Shown here: positions 50,463 through 59,613 of the stretch, piece after piece
Position numbering within the stretch: the stretch's first letter is position 1
Layout: each line of letters starts with the position of its first letter
The notes under the pieces: model-generated
What the model saw: the letters and a program-made list of their open reading frames with translations, nothing else
The model's database searches: none
What the model was told of the DNA's origin: nothing
NCBI GenBank assembly: GCA_036386415.1
Contig: DASVVT010000008.1
Coordinates: 9,105-73,104 of the forward strand
Length of the DNA: 64,000 bases
Reading direction: 5' to 3'
DNA from: DASVVT01 sp036386415
GTDB lineage: Bacteria; Acidobacteriota; Blastocatellia; Pyrinomonadales; Pyrinomonadaceae
Translations under genes and position numbers: made by a program

Positions 50463-52147
50463 GGCTGTTCCCCCGAGGGGTCGAGCGTGCGTATGGCCGC
50501 GCTCAGGTGCTCGCGTATGTCTGAGGCCACCATCGCGCGCATGCCCTTCTCTCTGGCCGCGAGGTCGCCCGCGAGACCGCCTACATAAACAGCCGCGAGC
50601 GTGGCCGCGAGAGCGTCCGCGCCATCTTTGAGCTTGGCGAAGGCTTGCGCGTTGAAGCCTGCGATGATGCCCGTCAGCGTATCGCCAGCGCCAGCCGTGC
50701 CGAGCCCGGCGTTGCCCGTCGGATTAATGAAGACGGCAGCGTCAGGCGAGGCTATGATCGTGCGCGCTCCCTTCAAGACCAGGATGACTTCGTGCACGGT
50801 CGCGAATTCTCGCGCCGCCTGGACGCGATCCGCCAGCGCGTCGCCACCTGACGCGCCCATCAGCCGCAACATCTCGCCCGGATGCGGCGTGAGAATGAGC
50901 GGAAGCTCGCGCGAGCCGCGCAAATCATCAGGCCACGGGGCGAGCGCATTCAATCCATCGGCGTCGATCACAACGGGCGTCGTGCGCCGTTCGATGATGG
51001 CGCGCACGAAGCGGCGCGTCGATTCATCTTCGGAGGAGAGTCCCGGCCCGATGGCGACACAGCTTGCACGTTCTGCGAGTTGAAGACAGCGCTCGACCGC
51101 CTCGAAACTCGTTGCGCCCTGTTCCGTCTCACTCAGCGCTCGCGTCATGATTTCGGGCATCGCCTGCGCGGCGACCGTTGCTTGCGCTGAAGCAGGAGTG
51201 GCGATGGTGACAAGCCCTGCGCCAGCGCGCATGGCCGCGTCGCCTGCGAGCACAGCCGCGCCCGTCAGGCCGCGCGAGCCCGCGATGATGAGGGCGTGAC
51301 CGTGCGTGTTCTTATAAGAGTCTGGCGCGTAGCGCGTCTGTTCGAGCCATGAGCGCGCGTCCTCTGACTCTGTGAGAAAGAGGCCAGTCTGCGCCGCTTC
51401 GAGCAGCACGCGGGGCGAGCCGATCTCCGCAATGACGAGCCGACCGCACAGGTCAGAGGCGGGCGGCAACACGTTGGCCGGTTTCGGAGCGGTGAAGGTG
51501 ACGGTCAGGTCTGCGCGCACGGCTGCGCCGATCAAGCTGGCTGAATCACTGTCGAGACCTGATGGGATGTCTAAAGAGACGATCAGGGGAAGGTCTTTGC
51601 CTGCGCGCAGGCGAGCTTCACGGAGCAGCGCAAGGTGCTCGACGATTTGCAGCGGAATGCCTTCGAGCGGGCGCGAGAGTCCTGTGCCGAACAGTGCATC
51701 GACGATGATGTCGTAGGTGCGGCGCGTGCTCGCAATCTCTTCGAGCAAGGCCACCGAATCGCACTCGACGAAGGTTAAAGGAGGCGGCTGATTCCTCGAC
51801 CCGGCCTCGAAACTGGCGAGGTGGCGCACGATCTCGAAGTTCGTACGCGCCTCATTCTTCGTCTCTTCGACGCGACCGAAGAGCACCACGTCCGTCTGCA
51901 CGCCGGCGCGGCTCAGGGCGCGTGCGAGCGCCGCCCCGTCGCCACCGTTGTTGCCCCGCCCGCAGAGCACGCGCGCACGTCTGGGGCGCTGGCGCGAGAG
52001 GTCTTCGCCGCCGTTGAAATGAGCGGCGATAGCCCTGAAGGCTGCATCAGCCGCCGCTTCCATCAACAGCAGAGACGGCGTCGCGTACCGCTCCGTCGTC
52101 AAACGGTCGATCTCGCGCATCGCGGCTGAAGGGATGACTCTCTGCAC
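50459..52147 (-). CDS. nnr: Bifunctional NAD(P)H-hydrate epimerase/dehydratase
   Basis: A 562-residue metabolite-repair enzyme. The N-terminal epimerase part has RVLCGRGNNGGDGAALARAL, DALFGTGLSRP and LDIPSGLDSDS. The C-terminal ADP-dependent dehydratase part has LIIAGSRGLTGAAVLAGDAA, LTPHPGEMLRLMG and NAGLGTAGAGDTLTGIIAGF. It restores hydrated NADH/NADPH. The start is a GTG at 52147. It is translationally coupled to tsaE. Confidence 0.94.
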   Translation of the reverse strand: MQRVIPSAAMREIDRLTTERYATPSLLLMEAAADAAFRAIAAHFNGGEDLSRQRPRRARVLCGRGNNGGDGAALARALSRAGVQTDVVLFGRVEETKNEARTNFEIVRHLASFEAGSRNQPPPLTFVECDSVALLEEIASTRRTYDIIVDALFGTGLSRPLEGIPLQIVEHLALLREARLRAGKDLPLIVSLDIPSGLDSDSASLIGAAVRADLTVTFTAPKPANVLPPASDLCGRLVIAEIGSPRVLLEAAQTGLFLTESEDARSWLEQTRYAPDSYKNTHGHALIIAGSRGLTGAAVLAGDAAMRAGAGLVTIATPASAQATVAAQAMPEIMTRALSETEQGATSFEAVERCLQLAERASCVAIGPGLSSEDESTRRFVRAIIERRTTPVVIDADGLNALAPWPDDLRGSRELPLILTPHPGEMLRLMGASGGDALADRVQAAREFATVHEVILVLKGARTIIASPDAAVFINPTGNAGLGTAGAGDTLTGIIAGFNAQAFAKLKDGADALAATLAAVYVGGLAGDLAAREKGMRAMVASDIREHLSAAIRTLDPSGEQP

Positions 52148-52194
52148 AGTGAGCGATGATAAAGAGAGAGCCGCTGGCGGGTCAATCTAAAGCT

Positions 52195-52253
52195 GAATGC
52201 GGAATGAAAAGAAAGACCTAAATTAGCGCCGTCTTTCTTTCCATTCCGCATTC
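52195..52253. repeat. Inverted-repeat element, GGAATGAAA family
   Basis: gaatgcggaatgaaaagaaa (52195-52214) pairs with tttctttccattccgcattc (52234-52253) with one mismatch. It lies downstream of the small exported protein gene. Confidence 0.6.
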
Positions 52254-52380
52254 CTTCTTGTGGATCGCAGCCATCACCTTCTTGACCGTCACGGGCGTAG
52301 AGTCTACCGTGCACATCCGCCCGTTGACGTTTCGCGAGAGGTGTGTGGCGAGCCGGGAATCTATCCTTGAGCGCGTAAGC

Positions 52381-52848
52381 TTACTGTGGTACTGAGAAGG
52401 TCTGTTGCAGGACAACCTGCCCGCCCTGCTTGGCGGTGACAGTGGCGCTGGTGAATCGAACGTCCGTCACCTTCGCTGTGAACGGCGAAGGGCATCCGGC
52501 CTGCTCTGCCGTGACTGTCGGAGCCTTGGTCGTAACGCAAAAACGAACGTTGCCATTCTTGATCTCAGTGGCCGGGATCGTCACAGAGCCGAGCGGAGAG
52601 ACGGGCACTTGCTGCCCCGGCGGGTTGTTGCCGCCACGATTCGTACATACGGTCGATGCAATGCCCTGTGTGTTCACTGTAATGGTCACATCCTGGTTGC
52701 CGAGACCCGTCAGAGTTCCGCAGGTCGTCAGGGTCGTCCCATTATCTGTGAACTCGAGTCTCTTAATGTTAACGGCGGCGATTGCTACAATAGCCACGGT
52801 CATGATCAAGGCGATCACAACAAAGGGCCTTACTTTCCATCGTCTCAT
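52381..52848 (-). CDS. Small membrane-anchored secreted protein, unknown function
   Basis: 155 residues with an N-terminal anchor (PFVVIALIMTVAIVAIAAV) and a GAGGAGA site. The rest is beta-rich with four Cys that could pair (TTCGTL, STVCTNR, RFCVTT, AGCPSP). Strand-like blocks include DVTITVNTQGIAS and ATVTAKQGGQVVLQQTFSV. I do not recognise a family. Confidence 0.6.
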   Translation of the reverse strand: MRRWKVRPFVVIALIMTVAIVAIAAVNIKRLEFTDNGTTLTTCGTLTGLGNQDVTITVNTQGIASTVCTNRGGNNPPGQQVPVSPLGSVTIPATEIKNGNVRFCVTTKAPTVTAEQAGCPSPFTAKVTDVRFTSATVTAKQGGQVVLQQTFSVPQ

Positions 52849-53269
52849 TGGTTTCTCTCCTCTATTTTGGGCAAGAGTTATATGGTTAGTGGAAACACGG
52901 AGTCTCCATTTGCTTTAAGATCAAGCAACGTTTCGGCGTTGATTTCCACCTCGAAATCGGCCTGCTTCCCTGATGGTTCCCTTAAGTAAGAAGCCTTGAG
53001 GAGTTATTTCAGGTTTCAGCTAGTTAATGTGAAATTTAAGAGTCAGGCAGCAAATTTATCTTCATGCGGTCGGGCTGGCCGGTTTGAGCTGCGCGCCTGT
53101 CAGTTATAAGCTTCGCCGCCAGTGCCGCCTGCTGCTACGTCTGAAAGCCAACCGTTCCTTTTCCGTAGCTAAAACAAATCACTAATAGAATCTCTTTTTC
53201 AGAAAAATCCTTTGGCGCTAAATTATTCACATGCGCGCCTTAAGAAATCCTTCCGGTGAAGACAGGAAC
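52849..53269. other. Intergenic region with a motif shared with the PEP-CTERM promoter region
   Basis: The 25-base stretch at 53182-53206 (ctaatagaat...cagaaaa) matches 54076-54100 at 21 of 25 positions. Both lie upstream of minus-strand genes for exported proteins. No gene seen. Confidence 0.4.
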
Positions 53270-53306
53270 GAGCCGGAGCAAGGGCATACCCTTGATTCTC
53301 CGGCTC
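53270..53306. terminator. Strong hairpin downstream of PEP-CTERM gene 1
   Basis: gagccggag (53270-53278) pairs with ctccggctc (53298-53306), and inside it caagggcatacccttg forms a second 6-bp stem with a cata loop. It is a bidirectional terminator candidate without a T run. Confidence 0.55.
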
Positions 53307-53376
53307 GCTCTTCATGAGAGGCCAAGATTTTGATCCGCACGCTACACTAATTGATGCAGGCTCAAACCTTCAGCGA

Positions 53377-53967
53377 TTATTCTCTCACCTGTTTACGCCG
53401 TTTGCGTATCCGGGCGGCAACCCCAGCCAGACCTGTGCCGAGCAGCAGCATGGTGGTGGGCTCGGGAACGGCGGCGCCGCCGACCGGTTTTTCGCTGTCC
53501 CCGTTGGGCAGGCTCGTCAGGTGCGCCCTGGTCAGGTCAATGACGAGTGAAGGCGGCACGGAGCTTAAGGTCAAGACCACAGTTCCACTCTGACCCCCGG
53601 ACAGGCGACCATGGTTGCCGTTACCGGAGACCACCATCTCAAATCCGCCGAGCCCGCCGCCGTTGGTGACGAATTGCCAGTTGGAATTTGAGAACGAAGC
53701 ATTTGTCACATTAAGGTCTGGCGTCGTATCGAAGCCAATCCCCGAGAGAAATGTCCCGTTGTTTGAGGTGTTCGTGTACTGGACGATCAGTTGATTGCCT
53801 TGCAGGGTGAACGTCGCCTGCGCGCTGCTACCGGCAAACTGTGTCGATTGATAGGTGAACGTGATGCTTTGTCCCTGCACAAGCGTCACGGGATCGGCAT
53901 AGGCGACTGATTGTAAGGCCATCAGCATCATGGCCGCCGTGCTTGCTAAAAGTAACTTGCGAATCAT
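53377..53967 (-). CDS. PEP-CTERM protein 1
   Basis: 196 residues with a signal peptide (LLLASTAAMMLMALQSVAYA). The body is beta-rich and Asn/Thr-rich (ITFTYQSTQFAGSSAQATFT). The C-terminal sorting signal VPEPTTMLLLGTGLAGVAAR is followed by RKRRK. PEP-CTERM proteins are exported, processed by an exosortase and often become part of an extracellular matrix. No exosortase lies in the window. ATG at 53967 has GGGAGGAAG upstream. Confidence 0.9.
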   Translation of the reverse strand: MIRKLLLASTAAMMLMALQSVAYADPVTLVQGQSITFTYQSTQFAGSSAQATFTLQGNQLIVQYTNTSNNGTFLSGIGFDTTPDLNVTNASFSNSNWQFVTNGGGLGGFEMVVSGNGNHGRLSGGQSGTVVLTLSSVPPSLVIDLTRAHLTSLPNGDSEKPVGGAAVPEPTTMLLLGTGLAGVAARIRKRRKQVRE

Positions 53968-54201
53968 GTTAGGCTTCCTCCCAAAAGTGGTCAATGCTCT
54001 TTCGCCTTCCACCCACTGAGTCAGGCAGGAAGGTCTAAGCAGATATGCTTTAAGTTCTACACAGCCGGAAAATGGCTAATAGAATTCATTTTCCAGAAAA
54101 CCAGGCTCTTTAATTTCGCCTTCCGGCAGACACTTCAAGACGAGCCTGTCAGGGGCACTCAGCTATTACCCGTGGAAAAGTTTGGGGATTATACGAGAGG
54201 A

Positions 54202-54225
54202 CACGAGCCGGAGCAAGGTTTTTTT
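54202..54225. repeat. Copy of the CCGGAGCAAGG word
   Basis: gccggagcaaggttttttt occurs here without a pairing arm. The same word is in the hairpins at 53270 and 54320. Confidence 0.4.
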
Positions 54226-54319
54226 ACCTCAACTCAGGCGCGCTCAATTCTGCGAGCCCGACAGGGAGTTTTCAACACCGGCGGGACAGGGAGACGCTGC
54301 CACTGGTTGGCGACATGAA

Positions 54320-54359
54320 AAAGCTGACCGGAGCAAGGTTTTTGCTACCGGCCAGCTTT
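54320..54359. terminator. Hairpin downstream of PEP-CTERM gene 2
   Basis: aaagctgaccgg (54320-54331) pairs with ccggccagcttt (54348-54359) with one mismatch, and agcaa/ttgct pair inside. It lies ~60 bases after the stop of the minus-strand gene. Confidence 0.55.
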
Positions 54360-54420
54360 ATTCGAGGCTCAGGTTTCGGAAGATACGAACCGCGCCTGCG
54401 CTCTTCGCGTGATCCTCGCG

Positions 54421-55122
54421 CTACTCCTTTACGGTCTTGCGCCGTTTGCGCATTCGGGCGGCGATACCCGCCAGTCCCGTGCCGAGCAGTACCATCGTCG
54501 CCGGTTCAGGTACGGGTTGCGCGGTGCTGATGCCCATAAAGAAGTTCTCGAATCCGCCCTGCGCGCTGCTCAGGCTGGCTTCGAGCCCCAGCCGTAATCC
54601 GGGGTTCGCTGCGATGGCGGCGGCCAGTCGAGCCTGCGCCTCTGCATCCAGCACGAAAACGTAATCTGAAGTTCCAATTCCATTGCCGCCTTCAACCAGG
54701 TTCACCGGCCCGTTCAGTAAAGAGGCTTCAAAGACTACTGTGCCGTTTGCGGCGTAAGCTCTCAAGACCAGATTGTTGACCACGACATTGTTCACGCCGG
54801 GATTATTCGGCTCGTTGATGTTCATGAAGATCATGAAATTGGAGTTGTTGGTCGTGACCAGGTGCGTGTGCGCGCCGTTGTATGCATCTCCGTAGCGGAC
54901 ATCCTGTGAGCCGTTCCAGAGGACTCCACCGGAAGCGTCAGTCGAATGGCCTTGAGGCCGTAGTGACAAAAGACTTGGCTGAATGACACCGATGCCCGCC
55001 GCGTGAATTAGCGCCGGGTCTGTACTGAGAACGATGCCGTCGGCGTATGCGTTGGTGCCGGAGAATCCGACGATGGCGAGTGCTGCGATGCTGAGCGCGA
55101 TGGTTGAAAAGAGTCTCTTCAT
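54421..55122 (-). CDS. PEP-CTERM protein 2
   Basis: 233 residues with a signal peptide (TIALSIAALAIVGFSGTNAYA). The beta-rich middle includes NNSNFMIFMNINEPNNPGV. The C-terminal signal VPEPATMVLLGTGLAGIAAR precedes RKRRKTVKE. The sorting signal is nearly identical to that of protein 1, but the bodies are unrelated by eye, so only the sorting tag is shared. The AGGAAGGG site supports the ATG at 55122. Confidence 0.9.
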   Translation of the reverse strand: MKRLFSTIALSIAALAIVGFSGTNAYADGIVLSTDPALIHAAGIGVIQPSLLSLRPQGHSTDASGGVLWNGSQDVRYGDAYNGAHTHLVTTNNSNFMIFMNINEPNNPGVNNVVVNNLVLRAYAANGTVVFEASLLNGPVNLVEGGNGIGTSDYVFVLDAEAQARLAAAIAANPGLRLGLEASLSSAQGGFENFFMGISTAQPVPEPATMVLLGTGLAGIAARMRKRRKTVKE

Positions 55123-55351
55123 GGCTGTTTGCCCTTCCTGAAAGTCTGACCTGTGATGAAATACTAAAGTTCGTTTTGTTCCAGTTAAGTCTTCTTGGGA
55201 AGTAAAGAGAAATGAGCCGACCACGCACCTCGCTACTTGGAGTATGTTCTGGGGCGCTTCTCTCCTTTCCTGTACTAGGAAAAGGGATAATGGCAAAAGG
55301 TTTCCACAAATCAGGAAGGTGAAAACCGTTCACGCTCAAAAACATTTTGTA

Positions 55352-57073
55352 TCATCTGCGGCGCTTCAGGAGGCGTTTCAAGCGTCCGAACAGGGCGTTC
55401 GCTTCCGAGAGCCCGAGGGCGGAAGTCGCCCCGAAGTAGATGAGGCCGTAAGGGACTAGAACCAGCGTCCCCTTGATAATCGGATGGAGTCCGCCGAGTG
55501 CCAGCTTGATCCCCCAGCCGATAGCCGCAGCTACCAGAGCGCTGGCCCAGAGCCTCGTCATGTAAGAGAGCGGCAGCCCCGTCCGGCCTATGCGGCGATT
55601 GAGCGTGCGCCTCAAGAGCACGAACTCGACCCAGCCGGAGATTCCCGCCGACGCAGTCAACCCCGCCGCGCCCCACTGTTGATTGATCCCCAACAGGCGC
55701 GGGAGCGGAATCGAGCACAGGTAGCCGAGCACGATGGTCAAAAAGACGCGCAGCGCAGCGTAGCGCAAAGGCGTGCGCGTATCATGCAGCGCGTAATAGG
55801 TCGAGGAGTAGAGCCGACCGAGCGTGGAGGCTAGAAGGCCCACGCTCGACCCGGCGAGGATGGCCCATACGTAGAGCACATCGTCGTGCTGAAACTTTCC
55901 CGTCTGGTACAGCATGCCTGTCATGACATCGCCGAGCGCCAGAAAACCCATCGCCGAAGGCACGATGAAAAAGGCTATCTGCCGCAACCCTGAATCGAGG
56001 CGCTGGCGTAGCTGCGTAGAGACCTCTGCGGTGCTGCCCAGCGCGCTGGACATAGCGGGCAGCTCAGCCGCCGAGACGCTCATCCCGAAAAGACTGACGG
56101 GAAGAGTGTAGAGGCTCTGCGTGTAGGCGAGCGCCGCGACCGCGCCCGTGCCGAGCCAGCTTGCCAGCCATGCATCGACGAAAGCGCTGATCTGCACCAC
56201 GCCCCGGCTGACGAAGACCGGAAAGAAGTTTCTCACCACGGTGCGCACATTTTCCGTCGCCGTGTCGAGCACGGGGCGCAATCCGCGTACGAGCATCAAA
56301 ACGGTCGGAAGCTGAACGCCAAACTGCAAGGCGCTGCCGATGACGGAGCCCCAAGCGACCATCTCGGCCAACGGAAAGGGGCCAACGCGCCGACCCCATA
56401 CGATCAATGAAACGATGATGGCGATGTTCCAGATGACCGGCGCGGTGTAGGAGATGAAGAAGCGACGATGGCTATTGAGCACGCCCAGGCACCAGGCAGA
56501 GAGCACGAGCAAGCCAGCGCCGGGAAAAAATATCTTGACGAGCCGAATCGTCAGCTCGCGCTTCTCGCCCTCGAAGCCGGGCGCAATCAGGCTTATCAAA
56601 TAGGGTGTGGTCAGGACTCCGACCAGCACGACGATGGATGTCATGAGCGCCAGCAGCGTGAGCACGGCGTTGGCGACGCGCGTGGCCTCCCTCTTATCAT
56701 CCTGCGCGAGAAGGCGTGCATAGACGGGGATGAACGAAGCGGAAAGAGCGCCTTCGCCAAAGATGTTCTGAAGAAAGTTGGGAATGCGGAAGGCGGCGTT
56801 GAAAGCATCTGCGGCGTCCGATGTGCCGAAGTAGTAGGCGAAGACGCGCTGTCGTATGAGGCCGACGATGCGGCTCAGAAGAATGCCCGCGCCGACGAGA
56901 AAAGCGAACTTGCCTGTGCTGCCCGCAGCCTGGCCGCGCGCCACCTTCTGATCCCCGATTGTTTCGGTCGGCACAGCCCCGACGGGTATCTCAACTTCGC
57001 CCGCAATCTCGCCCGCATCTTTGCGCGGCTCAGTCTTCTCGATACTGGATTCGGTTTCCTGCTCAGGCTTCAT
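55352..57073 (-). CDS. murJ: Lipid II flippase MurJ
   Basis: ~573 residues with about fourteen hydrophobic segments. AGILLSRIVGLIRQRVFAYY, the AFNAAFRIPNFLQNIFGEGA block and SASFIPVYARLL are the MurJ N-terminal signature. MurJ moves lipid II across the inner membrane for peptidoglycan synthesis. A Glu/Lys-rich cytoplasmic extension of ~45 residues precedes the first membrane segment. Start codons further upstream lie in a repeat element. Confidence 0.93.
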   Translation of the reverse strand: MKPEQETESSIEKTEPRKDAGEIAGEVEIPVGAVPTETIGDQKVARGQAAGSTGKFAFLVGAGILLSRIVGLIRQRVFAYYFGTSDAADAFNAAFRIPNFLQNIFGEGALSASFIPVYARLLAQDDKREATRVANAVLTLLALMTSIVVLVGVLTTPYLISLIAPGFEGEKRELTIRLVKIFFPGAGLLVLSAWCLGVLNSHRRFFISYTAPVIWNIAIIVSLIVWGRRVGPFPLAEMVAWGSVIGSALQFGVQLPTVLMLVRGLRPVLDTATENVRTVVRNFFPVFVSRGVVQISAFVDAWLASWLGTGAVAALAYTQSLYTLPVSLFGMSVSAAELPAMSSALGSTAEVSTQLRQRLDSGLRQIAFFIVPSAMGFLALGDVMTGMLYQTGKFQHDDVLYVWAILAGSSVGLLASTLGRLYSSTYYALHDTRTPLRYAALRVFLTIVLGYLCSIPLPRLLGINQQWGAAGLTASAGISGWVEFVLLRRTLNRRIGRTGLPLSYMTRLWASALVAAAIGWGIKLALGGLHPIIKGTLVLVPYGLIYFGATSALGLSEANALFGRLKRLLKRRR

Positions 57074-57091
57074 ATTAGTAGTCAAGGAAAA

Positions 57092-57193
57092 CATTAAACG
57101 CAAAGGGCGCAAAGTAGAAGACGCAAAGAACGCAAAGGAGCAGCTTCTTTGCGTCCTTTGCGCGTCTTTCCTTTGCGTCCTTTGCGTTTAATG
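57092..57193. repeat. Inverted-repeat element, AAACGCAAAG family
   Basis: The outer arms cattaaacgcaaagg and cctttgcgtttaatg are perfect complements. The interior is built from gcaaag/ctttgc words. It lies between murJ and the response regulator gene. Confidence 0.75.
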
Positions 57194-57226
57194 CTCTTCT
57201 TTTCTGATGCTCAATGGAAACTAACT

Positions 57227-58594
57227 TTAAAGATTGTAATCCTTAATCTTGGTCAGGAGCGTTTTGTAGCTGACGCCGAGAGCTTCGGCGGCGCGCGTCT
57301 TGTTGCCGTCGTAGGCGCGTAGAGCTGTGCTGATCTTGCGCCGCTCGACGAAGCGCACGGCACGGTCAGCCGCCTCCGCGAGCGTCCCCGAAGTATCTAT
57401 GGCAGCCAACTCTTCCGGTTCCCCCGCCTGGTTGGTGACGAGACCGAGGTCGCGCGGCTCAAGGGTGGCGGTGTCCGAGAGTATACACGCGCGCTCGATG
57501 GCGTTCTCAAGCTCGCGCACATTGCCCGGCCAGGTGTGTGCGCGAAGCGTAGCGAGACTCGCTTCACCCAGCGTGGCCTCGCGCCCGCGCAGCTCACGGC
57601 CTAGCTGCGCGGCGAAGTGGCGGGCTAAAAGAAGTACGTCCTCGCCCCGCGCGCGCAACGGCGGAATCTCGACTGGAAAGACCGCGAGGCGAAAGAAGAG
57701 GTCGCGGCGAAAATCTCCGCTCTCGACCGCCGCACGCAAGTCGCGGTTGGTGGCGGCGACGACACGCACATCGACAGGGATGGGAGCGCGTCCGCCGATG
57801 CGGTCAACGGTCTTCTCTTCGATGGCGCGCAGGAGCTTCCCTTGCACGCTGATGGGTAGCTCACCGATCTCGTCTAAGAAGACCGTACCTCCCGCAGCCA
57901 ACTCGAATTTCCCCAGACGGCGCTCGCTCGCGCCTGTGAATGCGCCGCGCTCGTGGCCGAACAGCTCGTTTTCGATCAACGTTTCGGGGAGCGCCGCGCA
58001 GTTGATGGCGACGAAAGGTTTGTCGCGGCGCGCCGAGAGATGGTGTACGGCGCGCGCAAACAGCTCTTTGCCCGTCCCTGACTCGCCGAGCAGGAGGACG
58101 GTCGCCTCCGTCTGCGAGACGCGCTGCGTCTCCGCGACGGCGCGCTTGATCGCGTCACTTTCGCCGAGGATGCGCGGGAAGCCGTAGCGGCGCGACCATT
58201 CCTCGCGCAGCAGTATGTTCTCCGTCCGCAGCCGCGCCTGTTCGAGCGCGCGCTCGACCAGCAGCAGGAGGTGATTCGAATCGACAGGCTTTTGCAGAAA
58301 ATCGTGCGCACCGTCCTTCATCGCCTGCACCGCCTCGTCAATCGAGCCGTAGGCCGTCATGACGATGACAGGCACTTCCGGGTCGGCAGCGCGCGCGGCG
58401 CGTAGCACGTCAAGCCCCGAACCGTGCGGCATACGCAGGTCGGTCAACACCAGACGATGCGGCGTGCGCGCAATCTCAGCCGCCGCCGCACGCGCATCCG
58501 CGCTCTCTGTGACCGTGTACCCAGCCGCTTCAAGCGTCAAGCGCAGCACGCGCCGCAAACTGTCCTTATCTTCGACGAGCAATATGTCAGGCAT
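57227..58594 (-). CDS. NtrC-family sigma-54 response regulator
   Basis: 455 residues. The receiver domain (residues 1-120) has the phosphorylation site in LVLTDLRMP (D52) and the QKP lysine. The AAA+ domain has Walker A GESGTGKE (170-177), an intact GAFTGA loop (217-222), Walker B GGTVFLDEIGEL and the WPGNVRELENAIERA segment. A Fis-type helix-turn-helix ends the protein (GNKTRAAEALGVSYKTLLTKI). No histidine kinase gene is adjacent, so its partner is elsewhere. Upstream codons to 58648 translate a repeat element. It could regulate the nearby pilin operon, but this is speculation. Confidence 0.94.
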   Translation of the reverse strand: MPDILLVEDKDSLRRVLRLTLEAAGYTVTESADARAAAAEIARTPHRLVLTDLRMPHGSGLDVLRAARAADPEVPVIVMTAYGSIDEAVQAMKDGAHDFLQKPVDSNHLLLLVERALEQARLRTENILLREEWSRRYGFPRILGESDAIKRAVAETQRVSQTEATVLLLGESGTGKELFARAVHHLSARRDKPFVAINCAALPETLIENELFGHERGAFTGASERRLGKFELAAGGTVFLDEIGELPISVQGKLLRAIEEKTVDRIGGRAPIPVDVRVVAATNRDLRAAVESGDFRRDLFFRLAVFPVEIPPLRARGEDVLLLARHFAAQLGRELRGREATLGEASLATLRAHTWPGNVRELENAIERACILSDTATLEPRDLGLVTNQAGEPEELAAIDTSGTLAEAADRAVRFVERRKISTALRAYDGNKTRAAEALGVSYKTLLTKIKDYNL

Positions 58595-58600
58595 GATAAG

Positions 58601-58697
58601 AGCAGTAGTCAGTAGACAGTAGACAGTAGTCAGTAGGAAAAACGTCAACCGCCTTTCTTTTCTACTGGCTACTGACTACTGTCTACTGTCTACTGCT
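58601..58697. repeat. Inverted-repeat element, CAGTAG family
   Basis: gcagtagtcagtagacagta (from 58602) pairs almost perfectly with tactgtctactgtctactgc (to 58696). This is the cleanest copy of the family. Confidence 0.75.
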
Positions 58698-58883
58698 TTC
58701 ATCATTCCCTGTTCCGCGTTCGTGTGTCAAGCAGAAGGTCTTGCGCGGCCAAAGAAAATGGGCGCGTCTCGGATGAGGGGTGTGCAACCCTGCAATTTTG
58801 ATCGTGACCGGCTGAGGCGTGAAAAACAAGAGGGCAGCAGAAAGCTGCCCTCAACCTGAAATATAAATCAGATGTTGACTCAA

Positions 58884-59528
58884 TCACCCACTCACCATTG
58901 AGAATTGCCTGTGAATCTTATCCAGCAGGTGATTGGCCGTATCAGGAGCCACCTCTTTCAACATTTCATACTCGGCAAGCGCCAGCCCTTTATCTCGTAA
59001 GTCGATGTAGACGAGACCGAGGGCGTAGTGAGCGTTCGGGTAGTTGGGCTCGATCTGTAAGGCTTTATTGAGCGCTTTGATGGCTTCGGTATAACTGCCC
59101 CAATTGTAGTAGGCCATGCCCAGATTGTTGTGTGCTTCTAAATAGTCCGGCCTGAGGCGTATGGCTTTCATATAGGTCTTGATGGCATCAAGACACTGTC
59201 CGAGGTTAGTCAGTGTGACCCCCAGATTGTTGTACGCCTCTACATATCCGGGTTGAACGCGGATGGCCTGTTCATAACATTTTACAGCCTTGGCGAAGTC
59301 GCCCAGGATGTCGTATGTCACGCCCTTGTTAAAGTAGGCTTCTGCGTAATCGGGCTCCTTGCGAGTCGCCTGGTTGAACTCTGCCAAAGCCTCTGCATAT
59401 TGCCCTCTTCCAGCCAATTCGAGACCCGTTCCATTATGGTCTTCAGCAGACTCTCTGGCGTCTTGAGCGGTCGCCGTGGAGGCTGCTTTATTCCGCTCGC
59501 CAAGCTTGAGTTTGTCTAAGAGTCCCAT
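58884..59528 (-). CDS. TPR protein
   Basis: ~214 residues with five to six tetratricopeptide repeats (AEAYFNKGVTYDILGDFAKA, VEAYNNLGVTLTNLGQCLDA, LEAHNNLGMAYYNWGSYTEA). It has no signal peptide and a short basic N-terminus (MGLLDKLKLGERNK). A GGAGG site supports the ATG at 59528. It is probably a cytoplasmic scaffold. It lies 85 bases after the pilin operon on the same strand and could be its last gene. Confidence 0.88.
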   Translation of the reverse strand: MGLLDKLKLGERNKAASTATAQDARESAEDHNGTGLELAGRGQYAEALAEFNQATRKEPDYAEAYFNKGVTYDILGDFAKAVKCYEQAIRVQPGYVEAYNNLGVTLTNLGQCLDAIKTYMKAIRLRPDYLEAHNNLGMAYYNWGSYTEAIKALNKALQIEPNYPNAHYALGLVYIDLRDKGLALAEYEMLKEVAPDTANHLLDKIHRQFSMVSG

Positions 59529-59613
59529 TGAAAACCTCCGCACACGGCTTTACTTTGAGCTGAGCCGTCGGTAGTTGGAATCAGTCTCCAAATTCAAAAG
59601 CTTAGCTTCGCAC

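Noticed and set aside
57092..58697. Repeat tracts as possible CRISPR arrays
   Set aside because: The words are not regularly spaced, have no unique spacers, and form two-armed hairpins; no cas gene is present.
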